Assembly: GCA_048262455.1 (NCBI GenBank)
Contig: JBLXFD010000012.1
Coordinates: 1 to 64,000, forward strand
Direction: 5' to 3'
From: Psychromarinibacter sp048262455
Lineage (GTDB): Bacteria; Pseudomonadota; Alphaproteobacteria; Rhodobacterales; Rhodobacteraceae
Length of the DNA stretch: 64,000 bases
The notes beneath the pieces were generated by a model. That model was not told the DNA's origin and searched no databases. It was given only the letters and a program-made list of their open reading frames with translations. The position numbers were made by a program, and so were the translations under genes. Positions 43,045 to 51,652 of this stretch are shown here, piece after piece (positions within the stretch are counted from its first letter, which is position 1; the number at the start of each line of letters is the position of its first letter).

Positions 43045-43255
43045 TGAGCCTGCCCGTGGGGTGGCGCTGCTTACTTCAGGCATGGGCGCTTTATGCCAGT
43101 CAAGTTCGCGCGCAGAATGAACGGTGCCCTGCGGACGACACAGCGCCAGCCCGCCGGGACGGGCAGGCGCTCGCCCCGCGCCTCCGGCTTGTTCGGGGCG
43201 GGCCAGCGCACCGCCCGAACGAACTGGTAGGGCGGGGTTCACCCCGCCTCCGCTT
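43045..43255. repeat. Dispersed 214-bp family repeat, copy A
   Basis: The gap after the MATE gene is filled by one copy in the orientation opposite to the 60271 array. Recognisable blocks are GAGCCTGCCCGTGGGGTGGC, the core GCGCTTTAT (43086-43094), CAGCGCCAGCCCGCCGGGAC with GGGCAGGCGCTCGCCCC, and the terminal hairpin TAGGGCGGGGTTCACCCCGCC. It separates two convergent genes. Confidence 0.8.
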
Positions 43256-43264
43256 CCCGCTCCC

Positions 43265-43627
43265 TCACACCGTCGGAAGAATCGCCTCCACCGCCTCCGG
43301 CGGCCGCCCCAGCGCCGCCCGCCCGTTGGCGAAGACCACCGGCCGCTCGACCAGGACCGGCGCCTCGACCATCGCGGCGATCAGCGTCTCGGCGTCGCTG
43401 TCCCGGGCCAGCCCCCGCGCCTTGAACTCCGCCTCGCCGCGCCGCACCAGCCCGATCGCCGGAATACCCAGCAGCGCCAGCGCCTCGCGGATCTCCCCCG
43501 CGTCCGGCGCATCCACCAGATAGCGCCGCTCGGTCACATCGCAGCCGCGCGCCTTTAGCAGCGCCAGCGTCTGGCGCGACTTGCTGCAGCGCGGGTTGTG
43601 CCAGATCGTGACCTTGGTCACAGCCAC
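43265..43627 (-). CDS. arsC: Arsenate reductase (ArsC/Spx-like, glutaredoxin-type)
   Basis: The 120-residue thioredoxin-fold protein has the catalytic NPRCSKSRQTLALL (Cys14) and the downstream VERPVVFANGRAALG with the Arg that binds arsenate. Both elements of an active ArsC are kept. The start is GTG 43627, inside the end of pyrD (10-base overlap), so it is translated from the pyrD message. No ars operon is nearby; the gene is probably for general redox duty or low-level arsenate reduction. Confidence 0.85.
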   Translation of the reverse strand: MAVTKVTIWHNPRCSKSRQTLALLKARGCDVTERRYLVDAPDAGEIREALALLGIPAIGLVRRGEAEFKARGLARDSDAETLIAAMVEAPVLVERPVVFANGRAALGRPPEAVEAILPTV

Positions 43628-44676
43628 TCCTCCCGCCCGGTTCCCACCGCCTCGGCGACGTTGGCGAAGCCGTCCCGCGCCAGCAGGGCGTCCAGCCCGC
43701 GGGCGATGCGCCCGGCCAGCGACAGCCCGCCGTAGACCATCGCGGTGTACAACTGCACCGCCGTCGCCCCGGCGCGGATCTTGGCATAGGCGTCCTCGGC
43801 GGTGAAGATCCCGCCGACCCCCACCAGCGGCAGCGCGCCCCCGGTTTCCCGCGACAGCCGCGCCAGCACCCGGGTCGAGCGGTGGAACAGCGGCGCGCCA
43901 GAAAGCCCCCCGGCCTCGCCCCGCGCGGCCGAGGACAGCCCCTCCCGCGACAGCGTGGTGTTGGTGGCGACGATGGCGTCCACCCCGGCCTCGGCCGCGA
44001 CCCCGGCCACCTGCGCCAGCTCGGCATCGGAAAGGTCCGGGGCGATCTTCAGGAACACCGGCACCGGCCGCGCCAGCCCGTCCCGCGCCGCCATCACCCC
44101 CGCCAGCAGCGCCCTTAGCGCCTCAGCCCCCTGCAGGTCGCGCAGTTTCTCGGTGTTGGGCGAGGAGACGTTGACGGTGGCGAAATCCACCTGCGGCCCG
44201 GCGATGCGCAGCACCTCGGCGAAGTCGCGGGCGCGGTCGGCGCTGTCCTTGTTCGCCCCGAGGTTCAGCCCGCGCGGCACCTGCGTCGGGCAGGCGGCGA
44301 GACGTGCGGCGATGGCCTCGGCGCCGTCGTTGTTGAAGCCGAAACGGTTGATCGCGGCCCGGTCCTCGGACAGGCGGAACAGCCGGGGGCGCGGGTTGCC
44401 GGGCTGCGGGCGCGGGGTGGCGGCGCCCACCTCGAGAAAGCCGAAGCCGGCGGCGGCGAGGCCCCTCAGCGCCTCGGCGTTCTTGTCGAACCCCGCGGCC
44501 AGCCCCACCGGGTTCGCCAACTCCATCCCCGCCAGCCGGGTCGCCAGCCGCGCCGAGCGCACCGGCCCCGGCCGCGGCGTCAGCCCCGCGCGAACGGCCT
44601 GCAGCGCAAGGCCGTGGGCGCGCTCCGGGTCGATCCGGTGCAGCGCGGCGAGGCCGAGCGCCTCGAGCCGGCTCAC
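43618..44676 (-). CDS. pyrD: Dihydroorotate dehydrogenase (quinone)
   Basis: The 352-residue flavoenzyme of class 2 oxidises dihydroorotate with ubiquinone in pyrimidine synthesis. NPVGLAAGFDKNAEAL, the catalytic Ser in ATVNVSSPNTEKLRDLQG (residue about 175), and the FMN phosphate motif LVGVGGIFTAEDAYAKIRAGATAVQLYTAMVY are all present. The GTG start overlaps the DUF952 stop (GTGA). The N-terminal helices anchor it to the membrane. Confidence 0.95.
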   Translation of the reverse strand: MSRLEALGLAALHRIDPERAHGLALQAVRAGLTPRPGPVRSARLATRLAGMELANPVGLAAGFDKNAEALRGLAAAGFGFLEVGAATPRPQPGNPRPRLFRLSEDRAAINRFGFNNDGAEAIAARLAACPTQVPRGLNLGANKDSADRARDFAEVLRIAGPQVDFATVNVSSPNTEKLRDLQGAEALRALLAGVMAARDGLARPVPVFLKIAPDLSDAELAQVAGVAAEAGVDAIVATNTTLSREGLSSAARGEAGGLSGAPLFHRSTRVLARLSRETGGALPLVGVGGIFTAEDAYAKIRAGATAVQLYTAMVYGGLSLAGRIARGLDALLARDGFANVAEAVGTGREEWL

Positions 44677-45011
44677 ACCATTGCCTCCGGGAAGACGTGG
44701 GCGCCGTTCTCGAGGGGCAGGGGCGCGGTCCAGACCACCTCGGAACGCCGCAGCGCGCGGTAGAGGTGCGGAAAGTCCTGCCCGCCCCGCGAGACCTCCC
44801 ACCGCAGGTCGTCCTGCAGCGGCGCGGTGTCCACGGCGGCCAGCACCAGCCCCTCGGCGCCGGCGAAATGCTTCGCCGCGGTCTCCCGCGCCTGGGCGGC
44901 GGTGGAGAAGTGAATGTAGCCGTCGGCCAGGTCCACGGGCGCGCCGAGGGTTTCCCCGTCGGCCTCGAGCGCGGCCCATTCGGCGGCGCGGAATATCTTG
45001 TAGATCAGCAT
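44673..45011 (-). CDS. DUF952 protein
   Basis: The 112-residue protein is a complete DUF952 member (IYKIFRAAEWAALEADG, DGYIHFSTAAQARETAAKHF, FPHLYRALRRSEVVW). Its His and Arg residues are conserved in the family, which is thought to act on nucleotide or ADP-ribose-like substrates but has no settled function. It overlaps the pyrD start by four bases, and the two are usually linked in Rhodobacterales. Confidence 0.9.
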   Translation of the reverse strand: MLIYKIFRAAEWAALEADGETLGAPVDLADGYIHFSTAAQARETAAKHFAGAEGLVLAAVDTAPLQDDLRWEVSRGGQDFPHLYRALRRSEVVWTAPLPLENGAHVFPEAMV

Positions 45012-45059
45012 GGGGGGCTGATGCCCCGGCGCGGGGGATTGGTCAAGCGGGAGGGTATT

Positions 45060-45305
45060 GGCGCGACGGGAGCCTGCCCGTGGGGACGGGCAGGCGCTCG
45101 CCCCGCGCCTTCGGCTTGTTCGGGGCGGATCAGCGCTTCGAAGGAGGGGTGCACTCGGCGGGACCGGTAGAGGGGGCGCTGCCCCCGCCGCCTGCGGCGG
45201 CCCCCCGAGGTATTGGCCGACAAGAAGAATTGGCAGTGAGGGGCGTGGGCGTCAGCGGTGGGCGCGGAATTGGGGGTAGGGCGGGGTTCACCCCGCCTCT
45301 CCGGC
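45060..45305. repeat. Dispersed 214-bp family repeat, copy B (rearranged)
   Basis: This copy is in the same orientation as copy A but has lost the block with the GCGCTTTAT core (GAGCCTGCCCGTGGGG runs straight into ACGGGCAGGCGCTCG). It also carries about 100 extra bases near its middle. The insert includes CCCCCCGAGGTATTGGCCGACAAGAAGAAT (45201-45230), related to the motif at 34953, and ends with the hairpin TAGGGCGGGGTTCACCCCGCC. It fills nearly all of the 307-base gap downstream of the metallopeptidase-like gene. Confidence 0.75.
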
Positions 45306-45318
45306 AAGCCAAGCGGTG

Positions 45319-46041
45319 CTACCCGCCCATCTCCCGCGCCAGCACCGTCTCGAAGTCTGCGCCTTCCCCCACCTCTTCGATCAGCGCCCGCAGCCCGTCG
45401 CGCCCCAGCCGCTGTTCGATCTCCGCCACCAGCCGTGCCGCGGCGCCGTAGCTGTCGCGCCAGTCGCGCCCCTCGCGCAGTTGGCGCCACTTGAAGAAGT
45501 TGGTCGCCTCGCGGATCCAGTCCGCCCGCCGCGCATCGGCGGGTTGCCACAGGCGGGAGTCGCCGGACAGGTGCGAGGCCAGACCCTCGTCGAACCAGGC
45601 CGGGAAGCGCGGCCCCAGCAGGTCGGAGGGGACCAGCCAGCGGTGCAGTTCCGCGTGCACCCTTTCGTGGGTGAAGACGATGTCGTTCATCCCGCCCGGG
45701 CCGATGACGATCAGGTGGAAGCCGAAGGTCAGTCCGTTCGCGCTGAGCCCGAAGCTGGCGGCGCAGTCGGCGGTGGAGCAGACGACCCAGGCCGGGTCCA
45801 CCTCCAGCTCGCCGAAGAAGTCGCGGGTGCGATCCTCGGCCTGGCCGATCAGCGCCTCGATGCGCGCCGCGGCGCCGGGATCGTCGGCGTAGACCCCCGG
45901 AGACAGCTCCTCCAGCCCGAAGAGGTCGGGGGTGAAGGCGCGGTAGGGGCTGGGCACGGCGGCGAAGGCCAGCCCCGCCCCGACAAGCATGGCCAGGGCC
46001 AGGGCGCGCAGGCAGAGGGCGGCGAGGCGGAACAGGAACAT
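45319..46041 (-). CDS. Secreted or membrane-anchored HExxH protein
   Basis: The 240-residue protein has an N-terminal membrane or signal segment (ALCLRALALAMLVGAGLAF) and a zinc-peptidase-like site: His125-Glu126-x2-His129 in FTHERVHAELHRW, with a downstream Glu152 in WFDEGLASHLSGD, the layout of gluzincin metallopeptidases. No named family was recognised. An extra four-residue CSTADC pair could form a disulfide. ATG 46041 gives the signal segment; the longer frame adds nine residues. Confidence 0.75.
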   Translation of the reverse strand: MFLFRLAALCLRALALAMLVGAGLAFAAVPSPYRAFTPDLFGLEELSPGVYADDPGAAARIEALIGQAEDRTRDFFGELEVDPAWVVCSTADCAASFGLSANGLTFGFHLIVIGPGGMNDIVFTHERVHAELHRWLVPSDLLGPRFPAWFDEGLASHLSGDSRLWQPADARRADWIREATNFFKWRQLREGRDWRDSYGAAARLVAEIEQRLGRDGLRALIEEVGEGADFETVLAREMGG

Positions 46042-46089
46042 GCCGTCAAGATAGGCGCCCGTGCGCACCGATCAATCGATCGGCGACGG

Positions 46090-46107
46090 ATGTCACGGGG
46101 CTGTCAC
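46090..46107 (+). promoter_or_regulatory. Pho box (PhoB binding site)
   Basis: ATGTCACGGGGCTGTCAC contains two TGTCAC repeats spaced 11 bases apart, the arrangement of the PhoB box (CTGTCAT-N4-CTGTCAT). It lies 92 bases upstream of the start of a secreted 5'-nucleotidase, so phosphate starvation is the likely inducer of that gene. Confidence 0.7.
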
Positions 46108-46198
46108 GGGTTGCCGCTACGCCACCGCTTAATCGCCTTTGACTCCGTTCCCGCGCGGCGCCACTCTGCCCCGCATAACAACTCAGGGAGAATTTCCG

Positions 46199-47761
46199 AT
46201 GCTCGCTCGTCTTCTTTCCGGCGCCGCGCTGCTGGGCCTGTCGGCCGGCATGGCCGCCGCCGAGTACAAGATCACCATCCTGCACACCAACGATTTCCAT
46301 TCCCGGTTCGAGCCGATCTCGAAGTACGATTCGGGCTGCTCCGCCGAGGACAACACCGCCGGCGAATGCTTCGGCGGATCGGCGCGGATGGTTACGGCCG
46401 TCGAGGCGGCCAAGGAGCGCGCCGGCAACTGGCTGCTGGTGGACGGCGGCGACCAGTTCCAGGGCACCTTGTTCTACACCTATTACAAGGGCAAGGCCGC
46501 GGCCGAGATGATGAACAAGATGGGCTATGACGGCATGACCGTCGGCAACCACGAGTTCGACGACGGGCCCGAGGTGCTGAAGGGCTTCGCCGAGGCGGTC
46601 GACTTCCCGATCCTCATGTCCAACGCCGACATCTCCGGCGAGCCGGTGCTGGCGGATGCGATCCAGAAGTCGGTGGTGATCGAGAAGAACGGCGAGAAGA
46701 TCGGCCTGATCGGCCTGACGCCCGCCGACACGCCGGAGCTGTCCAGCCCCGGCTCGAACATCGTCTTCACCCAGCCCGCCGACGCCGTCGCCGCCGAGGT
46801 CGAGCGGCTGGAGGCCGAGGGGGTCAACAAGATCGTGGTGCTCTCGCACTCCGGCCTCAACGTCGACAAGGCGGTGGCCGAGGCGGTGCCGGGGATCGAC
46901 GTGATCGTCGGCGGGCACGACAACTCGCTGCTGTCGAACACCATCGAGGGGGCGAAGGGCCCGTACCCGGTGATGGTTGGCAATACCGCGATCGTGCAGG
47001 CCTATGCCTACGGCAAGTTCCTGGGCGAGCTGAACGTGACCTTCGATGACGAGGGCAACATCGTCGAGGCCTCGGGCGAGCCGGTCCTGCTGGACGGCAC
47101 CGTGGCCGAGGACCAGGTGACCAAGGACCGCGTCACCGAGATGGCGGGACCGCTGGACGAGATCCGCAACAAGGTGGTGGCCGAGGCCGCCGAGCCCATC
47201 GAGGGCGCGCGCGAGGTCTGCCGGGCCATGGAATGCTCCATGGGTAACCTAGTGGCGGACGCCATGCTGGACCGGGTCGCCGACCAGGGCATCCAGGTGG
47301 CTATCGCCAACAGCGGCGGCCTGCGCGCCTCGATTGACGGCGGCGAGGTGACCATGGGCGAGGTGCTGACGGTGCTGCCGTTCCAGAACACCCTGTCCAC
47401 CTTCCAGGTGACCGGCGCGGTGCTGCTGGAGGCGCTGGAGAACGGCGTCAGCCAGATCGCCGACGGCGGCGGGCGGTTCCCGCAGGTGGCGGGGATGACC
47501 TTCACCGTGGATGCGGCGGCCGAGCCGGGCAGCCGGGTGTCGGAGGTGACGGTGGCCGGCGCGCCGCTGGATCCGGCGGCGACCTACGGGGTGGTCTCGA
47601 ACAACTTCGTGCGTAACGGCGGCGACGGCTACGGGATGTTCCGCGATGCGCAGAACGCCTATGACTTCGGGCCGGACCTTGCCGATGTGACGGCGGAGTA
47701 CCTGGCGGCGCAGTCGCCGTACAAGCCCTACACCGACGGCCGGATCAAGATGGCGGAGTAA
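46199..47761 (+). CDS. Periplasmic 5'-nucleotidase/metallophosphoesterase
   Basis: The 520-residue precursor has a signal peptide cleaved after AAAEY (about residue 21). The metallophosphatase half has the di-metal motifs HTNDFHSRFEP, VDGGDQFQGTLF, GNHEFDDGPEV, LSHSGLN and VGGHDN. The C-terminal substrate domain carries NSGGLRASIDGG and PFQNTLSTFQVTG. It releases phosphate from nucleotides outside the cytoplasm. AGGGAGAA precedes ATG 46199, and the Pho box upstream fits the role. A strong terminator closes the gene. Confidence 0.93.
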   Translation: MLARLLSGAALLGLSAGMAAAEYKITILHTNDFHSRFEPISKYDSGCSAEDNTAGECFGGSARMVTAVEAAKERAGNWLLVDGGDQFQGTLFYTYYKGKAAAEMMNKMGYDGMTVGNHEFDDGPEVLKGFAEAVDFPILMSNADISGEPVLADAIQKSVVIEKNGEKIGLIGLTPADTPELSSPGSNIVFTQPADAVAAEVERLEAEGVNKIVVLSHSGLNVDKAVAEAVPGIDVIVGGHDNSLLSNTIEGAKGPYPVMVGNTAIVQAYAYGKFLGELNVTFDDEGNIVEASGEPVLLDGTVAEDQVTKDRVTEMAGPLDEIRNKVVAEAAEPIEGAREVCRAMECSMGNLVADAMLDRVADQGIQVAIANSGGLRASIDGGEVTMGEVLTVLPFQNTLSTFQVTGAVLLEALENGVSQIADGGGRFPQVAGMTFTVDAAAEPGSRVSEVTVAGAPLDPAATYGVVSNNFVRNGGDGYGMFRDAQNAYDFGPDLADVTAEYLAAQSPYKPYTDGRIKMAE

Positions 47762-47785
47762 GGGTTTCCGCCAAGCACTTCACGA

Positions 47786-47813
47786 GGGGTCGCGTCTGCC
47801 GCGGCCCCTTTTT
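47786..47813 (+). terminator. Rho-independent terminator after the 5'-nucleotidase gene
   Basis: Arms GGGGTCGCG (47786-47794) and CGCGGCCCC (47800-47808) form a 9-bp stem with one G-T pair and a five-base loop, followed by TTTTT. It lies 24 bases after the stop codon. Confidence 0.85.
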
Positions 47814-47850
47814 CTTTCCAACCTTCTGCTCCGCCTTGTGCTTAGGTACC

Positions 47851-48206
47851 CCGCCCGGAAAAGCCGCGAAGCGGCCCGGGCAGCGCACGGCCGCCCCCTC
47901 GGCCGGGCGCTACGTTACCGTTTACGCGCGGTCCGCGCGGCAGGGGAGGCGGCGCCATAAAGTGCAGACCCCTCCCGTAGCTGCGCCCGCCCGCGGCCCT
48001 GCGCCGCCCTCCCTCCCGAACGAACGCCCCGCCCGGAACAGCCGCGTAGCGGCCCGGGCAGCGCACGGCCGCCCCTACGGCCGGGCGCTTCGTCACCGCC
48101 AGCGCGCGGTACGGGCGGCAGGGGAGGCGGTGCCATAAATCGCAGACCTCTTCCGTAACAGCGCCCGACCGCGGCCATGCGCAGCCCTCTCTCCCGCGCG
48201 CAGTCG
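47851..48206. repeat. 178-bp tandem repeat, two units
   Basis: Units start CCGCCCGGAA at 47851 and 48029, an exact 178-base step. Each contains GCGGCCCGGGCAGCGCACGG and the GGCGCCATAAAGTGCAGACC block (second copy ATAAATCGC). The composition is palindromic GC-rich. The array and the remnant that follows fill the 527-base gap between the nucleotidase and SRAP genes. The last 82 bases (48207-48288) appear to be promoter space with nothing definite. Confidence 0.8.
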
Positions 48207-48288
48207 CACTTTCCAAGGCCGTGCCCGCCCTCCGCCTCCGCCCCTTTCCCCGATTGGCCCCGCCGCCCCCCCGCGCTAGCTTCACCGC

Positions 48289-48960
48289 ATGTGCGGACGC
48301 TTCGCCATCACCCTGCCGCCCGAGGCCATGGCGGCCCTCTTCGGCGCCGCTCCGGCGAACGACCTGCCGCAAGTGCCCAACTACAATGTCTGCCCCACCA
48401 ACCAGGTGCATGTCGTCCTGCCGGGGGACGAGCGGCGGCGGCTGGTTTCCATGCGCTGGGGCTTCATCCCGCATTGGTACGGCAAGCCCAATGACGGCCC
48501 GCTGCTGATCAACGCCAGGGCCGAAACGATCGCCGAGAAACCCGCCTTCCGCGCCGCCTGCCGCGAGCGGCGCTGCCTGATCCCCGCCACCGGCTTCTAC
48601 GAATGGACCAAGGACGACGAGGGGGTGCGCTACCCCTGGTACATCCGCCGCGCCGATGCTGCGCCGCTGGCCTTCGCGGGGATCTGGCAGGGGTGGGAGC
48701 GGGACGGCCAGGCGCTGGCCACCTGCGCCATCGTTGCCGCCGCGGCCGAGGGGCAGATGACGGCCATCCACCACCGCACCCCGGTGGTGGTGGCGCCGGA
48801 GGACTGGCCGCTCTGGCTGGGCGAGACCGGCGGCCATGCCGCGCCGCTGATGCAGGCGACCCCGGCCGACGGCTGGCGGATCGACCGCGTGGGGCGCGAG
48901 GTGAACTCCAACCGCGCCAGCGGGCCGCAGCTGATCGAGCCGGTCGAGGCGGAAGGCTGA
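48289..48960 (+). CDS. yedK: SOS response-associated peptidase (SRAP/HMCES family)
   Basis: The 223-residue protein starts MCGRFA, so that Cys2 becomes the N-terminal nucleophile that forms a thiazolidine with abasic sites. INARAETIAEKPAF and LIPATGFYEWTKDDEG hold the catalytic Asn and Glu, and IHHRTPVVVAPED the His. It shields abasic sites in single-stranded DNA. The start ATG at 48289 must be exact because Cys2 is needed. The following gene converges with it. Confidence 0.92.
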   Translation: MCGRFAITLPPEAMAALFGAAPANDLPQVPNYNVCPTNQVHVVLPGDERRRLVSMRWGFIPHWYGKPNDGPLLINARAETIAEKPAFRAACRERRCLIPATGFYEWTKDDEGVRYPWYIRRADAAPLAFAGIWQGWERDGQALATCAIVAAAAEGQMTAIHHRTPVVVAPEDWPLWLGETGGHAAPLMQATPADGWRIDRVGREVNSNRASGPQLIEPVEAEG

Positions 48961-48966
48961 TGCGCC

Positions 48967-49665
48967 TCAGTCGAAGAAGCGCCGCAGCGGCTTGGGCATC
49001 CGTCGCTTGCCGTTCAGCGTTATCAGGTAGCGGCCGAAATCGGCGGGGCGGCCGGTGATTACGTCCTCGCAGACCTCCCGGAACAGTCGGATGTTGCGCT
49101 TCTTGCGGGACTGGAACAGGTGGAAGAACTCCATCTCGCCGTAGAAGGTGCCGATGCCGAAGACCCGCCGGCCGGCGAGGTTCCACATCGGCTTCATGCA
49201 GGCGTTGGGCAGGCGCAGGTGCAGCGGCACGCCGGCGGCCTCGGCGGCCATGCTCAGCCGCTGGCCGGCGTCGTGGTGCTCGTCCGGGGCCATCGAGGGG
49301 CGGCCCAACTCGCGCCACAGCGCCCGCTCCACCGCCAGGAACATCGGCCCGGCGTAGATCCGTCCCGGCTGCGCCAGGTGGTTGGAGGCCTGTGCCATCC
49401 CCGCCAACGCCCCGTTCCGCGCCGCCGCCACCAGCGCGTCGAAGGCGGCGGCCTGCAGCGGCACCGCGTCGATATCGCAGAAGACCACTGTGCCGTCGCC
49501 GGGCCGGGACAGCACCTCGTCCATCCAGTCGCCGTGCTGCATCCCCTCGCGCAGGTCCTGCCGCAGCGGGATGTCGAGGTGTTCGAACACCGCCTGCTGC
49601 GAGGCCCGCAGCCCCGCATCGACATTGCCCCAGTAGAGGCTGTGGACAGTGGGCCGGCCGCTCAT
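48967..49665 (-). CDS. Putative glycosyltransferase-like protein
   Basis: The 232-residue protein (MSGRPTVHSLYWGNVDAGL ...) has a DxD-like element in VFCDIDAVPLQ and conserved RIYAGPMFLAVERAL. This pattern suggests a small nucleotide-sugar-dependent transferase, but I cannot place it in a named family. Its ATG overlaps the stop of the GT25 gene (ATGA), and the three minus-strand genes 48967-51526 appear to form a glycan modification operon. Confidence 0.65.
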   Translation of the reverse strand: MSGRPTVHSLYWGNVDAGLRASQQAVFEHLDIPLRQDLREGMQHGDWMDEVLSRPGDGTVVFCDIDAVPLQAAAFDALVAAARNGALAGMAQASNHLAQPGRIYAGPMFLAVERALWRELGRPSMAPDEHHDAGQRLSMAAEAAGVPLHLRLPNACMKPMWNLAGRRVFGIGTFYGEMEFFHLFQSRKKRNIRLFREVCEDVITGRPADFGRYLITLNGKRRMPKPLRRFFD

Positions 49666-50402
49666 TCCGCGGTCGCCCGGCTGTCGTCCAGCCGCTCCGA
49701 CCGGCGCTTGCGCCACCAGCGCCGCCAATAGCCCGCCTGCACGAAGCGCCCGGCACGGCGCTGCCTGGTGGAGCGACCCGCCTGCAGCTGCGAGTCCTCG
49801 GGGTCGGCCGGATGGCCGATCAGCCGGGGCCACGCGGCCAGCGCGCCGAGTTCCGAGATGTCGCAGGGCCAGTCGGCGGTGAAGGCCAGCGGGAAAGAGC
49901 GCACCCGCACCTCGCGTGCGGTGGCGGCGTCGATGCTGTAGCCGGTGGTGCGGAAGGGGGGCAGGGCGACGGGGCGGGCCCGAATGCCGGGGGCCAGGTC
50001 GATGCCGCCGGGCAGCACGCGGGTGTTGGAATGGTCCAGCAGGATCAGGGGCGCGCGGCGGTAACCCTCGTTTTTCACGAAATCGGCGAAGGCCTGCGTC
50101 GGCACCGCGTCGTCCTCCAGCACCACCGCGCCGGGCAGGCCGCGCTCCAGCAGGTGTCGGAAGATCTCCTGGTGAGACAGCGCGCAGGCCAGTTCCCCGT
50201 CGGTGACGTGGCGGCCCAAGGCCCGGGCCGCGCCGGCGCGGTCCACCAGGTCATCCCATTCCGGTCCTAGCCCGCCGCGGCCATCGACGCCGTGGAATAG
50301 CTCGTGCGGAAGGTCCTGCGCGGTCAGCCAGTCCTGCAGCGGGGCGCAGCGGGCCTCGGCCCCGTGCAGGGTAAGGATGAAGATCGGGAAGGGGTCTTGC
50401 AT
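49662..50402 (-). CDS. Glycosyltransferase family 25-like protein
   Basis: The 246-residue protein matches family GT25 (lipooligosaccharide galactosyl/glucosyltransferases): FPIFILTLHGAEARCAPLQDW at the start, LSHQEIFRHLLERGLPGAVVLEDDAVP in the middle with the acidic metal site EDD, and TTGYSIDAATAREV. It probably adds a sugar to a surface glycan. The C-terminus is basic. Start ATG 50402; it is followed by the overlapping transferase-like gene. Confidence 0.82.
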   Translation of the reverse strand: MQDPFPIFILTLHGAEARCAPLQDWLTAQDLPHELFHGVDGRGGLGPEWDDLVDRAGAARALGRHVTDGELACALSHQEIFRHLLERGLPGAVVLEDDAVPTQAFADFVKNEGYRRAPLILLDHSNTRVLPGGIDLAPGIRARPVALPPFRTTGYSIDAATAREVRVRSFPLAFTADWPCDISELGALAAWPRLIGHPADPEDSQLQAGRSTRQRRAGRFVQAGYWRRWWRKRRSERLDDSRATAE

Positions 50403-50458
50403 GTCGGGTCCGCTCCGGCTTTGGCGGCTTATACCGGCGCGCGGCAGCGGCCGAAAGG

Positions 50459-51526
50459 TCAGCGGCGCAGGCCCAGTTGCGCCCGGAACCGCGACAGTGG
50501 CAGGCGCGCCGCGTGCCAGGGGCGCAGGCCCAGCCGCTCGCGCGCTGGCACCGACCCCTTGGCAAGGGCCGGGGCGATCAGCGCCTTTGAGAACCGCGTC
50601 ATCACCGGCCCCGCGGCGTAGTGGCGGCGGTAGGTCTCGCGCGCCGAGGGGGCCGCGCGGTCGAAGCCCGCGATTAGGCGGTAGAGGTCTCCGCCGTCGC
50701 GGTAGGCCAGCGCCGCCGGGCCCAGCATGTCCAGGTGCGCCCGCTCGCGAGAGCTGGCCCAGGTCAGCACCGGCTTTCCGCGCAGCGAGAATTCCGCGAT
50801 TGCCATGCCGAAGGTCTCGCCCCGGCGGCGGGCGTGGAGCATGGCGTCGCAGCTGTTGATGAAGGCGGTCTTCTCCTCGAGGTCGACCGAGGCGGGCAGG
50901 AAGCGCACGCGCGGGTGCTCGGTGAACGGCGCGATGTTCATGAACAGAAAATGCACCTGCGGCAGCTCCGCCAGCGCCCGGGGGATCACCTCGTCGCGCA
51001 CGAACCCGATGTCGAAGCTGTCGCGCCCGCCGTAGCAGCCGAACACCAGCGCGTCGTCCGGGATCCCCAGATCGGCCCGCAGGTCGCCGTCGGTGGTGCC
51101 GATCCGGGCGATGTGCGGCACCGCCGGCACCCGCCCTGCGGCGCACCAGCGGGCCAGCCAGTCCGACACGTAGGCGTAGGCGGTGCCGTGCACCTCGCGC
51201 GTCGAGGCGGGAAAGACCGCGTGCACCAGCGTTGGCACCCGGCGCGAGACCAGGCCGTCGCGCTTGCCGGCCTTCAGAACGTAGAGGGCGTCGGCCTGCT
51301 CGGCTGCCAGCGCCTGCTCGACCCCCTCGAAGCCGGCGACGGGAACGGTGGGGAAGGCCGCCTTAAACCGCGCGACCATGGCGGGCATGTTGTGCGGGCT
51401 GTCGGAGTCGTAAAGCACCAGGCTGTCGTTGCCCAGAAGGCGGCGGTTCTCCCAGGCGTAGTCGTACAGCGCGACCCCGGTGCCGCGTTCCGACAGGTGT
51501 TGGGCGTAGAAGGCGATGCGGGTCAC
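50459..51526 (-). CDS. Glycosyltransferase, GT-B fold-like
   Basis: The 355-residue protein has a Rossmann-like N-terminal half (VTRIAFYAQHLSERGTGVAL) and a C-terminal donor half with FGCYGGRDSFDIGF, SCDAMLHARRRGETFGMAIAEFSLRGKPVLTW and AYRDGGDLYRLI, the pattern of GT4-type glycosyltransferases. The start is GTG 51526 with AAAGGACC before it. It is probably for surface polysaccharide or lipid glycosylation with the two downstream genes, 56 bases away. Confidence 0.75.
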   Translation of the reverse strand: MTRIAFYAQHLSERGTGVALYDYAWENRRLLGNDSLVLYDSDSPHNMPAMVARFKAAFPTVPVAGFEGVEQALAAEQADALYVLKAGKRDGLVSRRVPTLVHAVFPASTREVHGTAYAYVSDWLARWCAAGRVPAVPHIARIGTTDGDLRADLGIPDDALVFGCYGGRDSFDIGFVRDEVIPRALAELPQVHFLFMNIAPFTEHPRVRFLPASVDLEEKTAFINSCDAMLHARRRGETFGMAIAEFSLRGKPVLTWASSRERAHLDMLGPAALAYRDGGDLYRLIAGFDRAAPSARETYRRHYAAGPVMTRFSKALIAPALAKGSVPARERLGLRPWHAARLPLSRFRAQLGLRR

Positions 51527-51652
51527 GAACGGTCCTTTCCGGCTGCGGCGAAGGTGCCGGTCCGCGACGTCATGCGCAACCCGCCGCATAGCGGCTTGCC
51601 GCGGGGCGCCGGGGTTGCCAAGCTTGACCGGGAACCGGGAGGGAGCAGGGCC

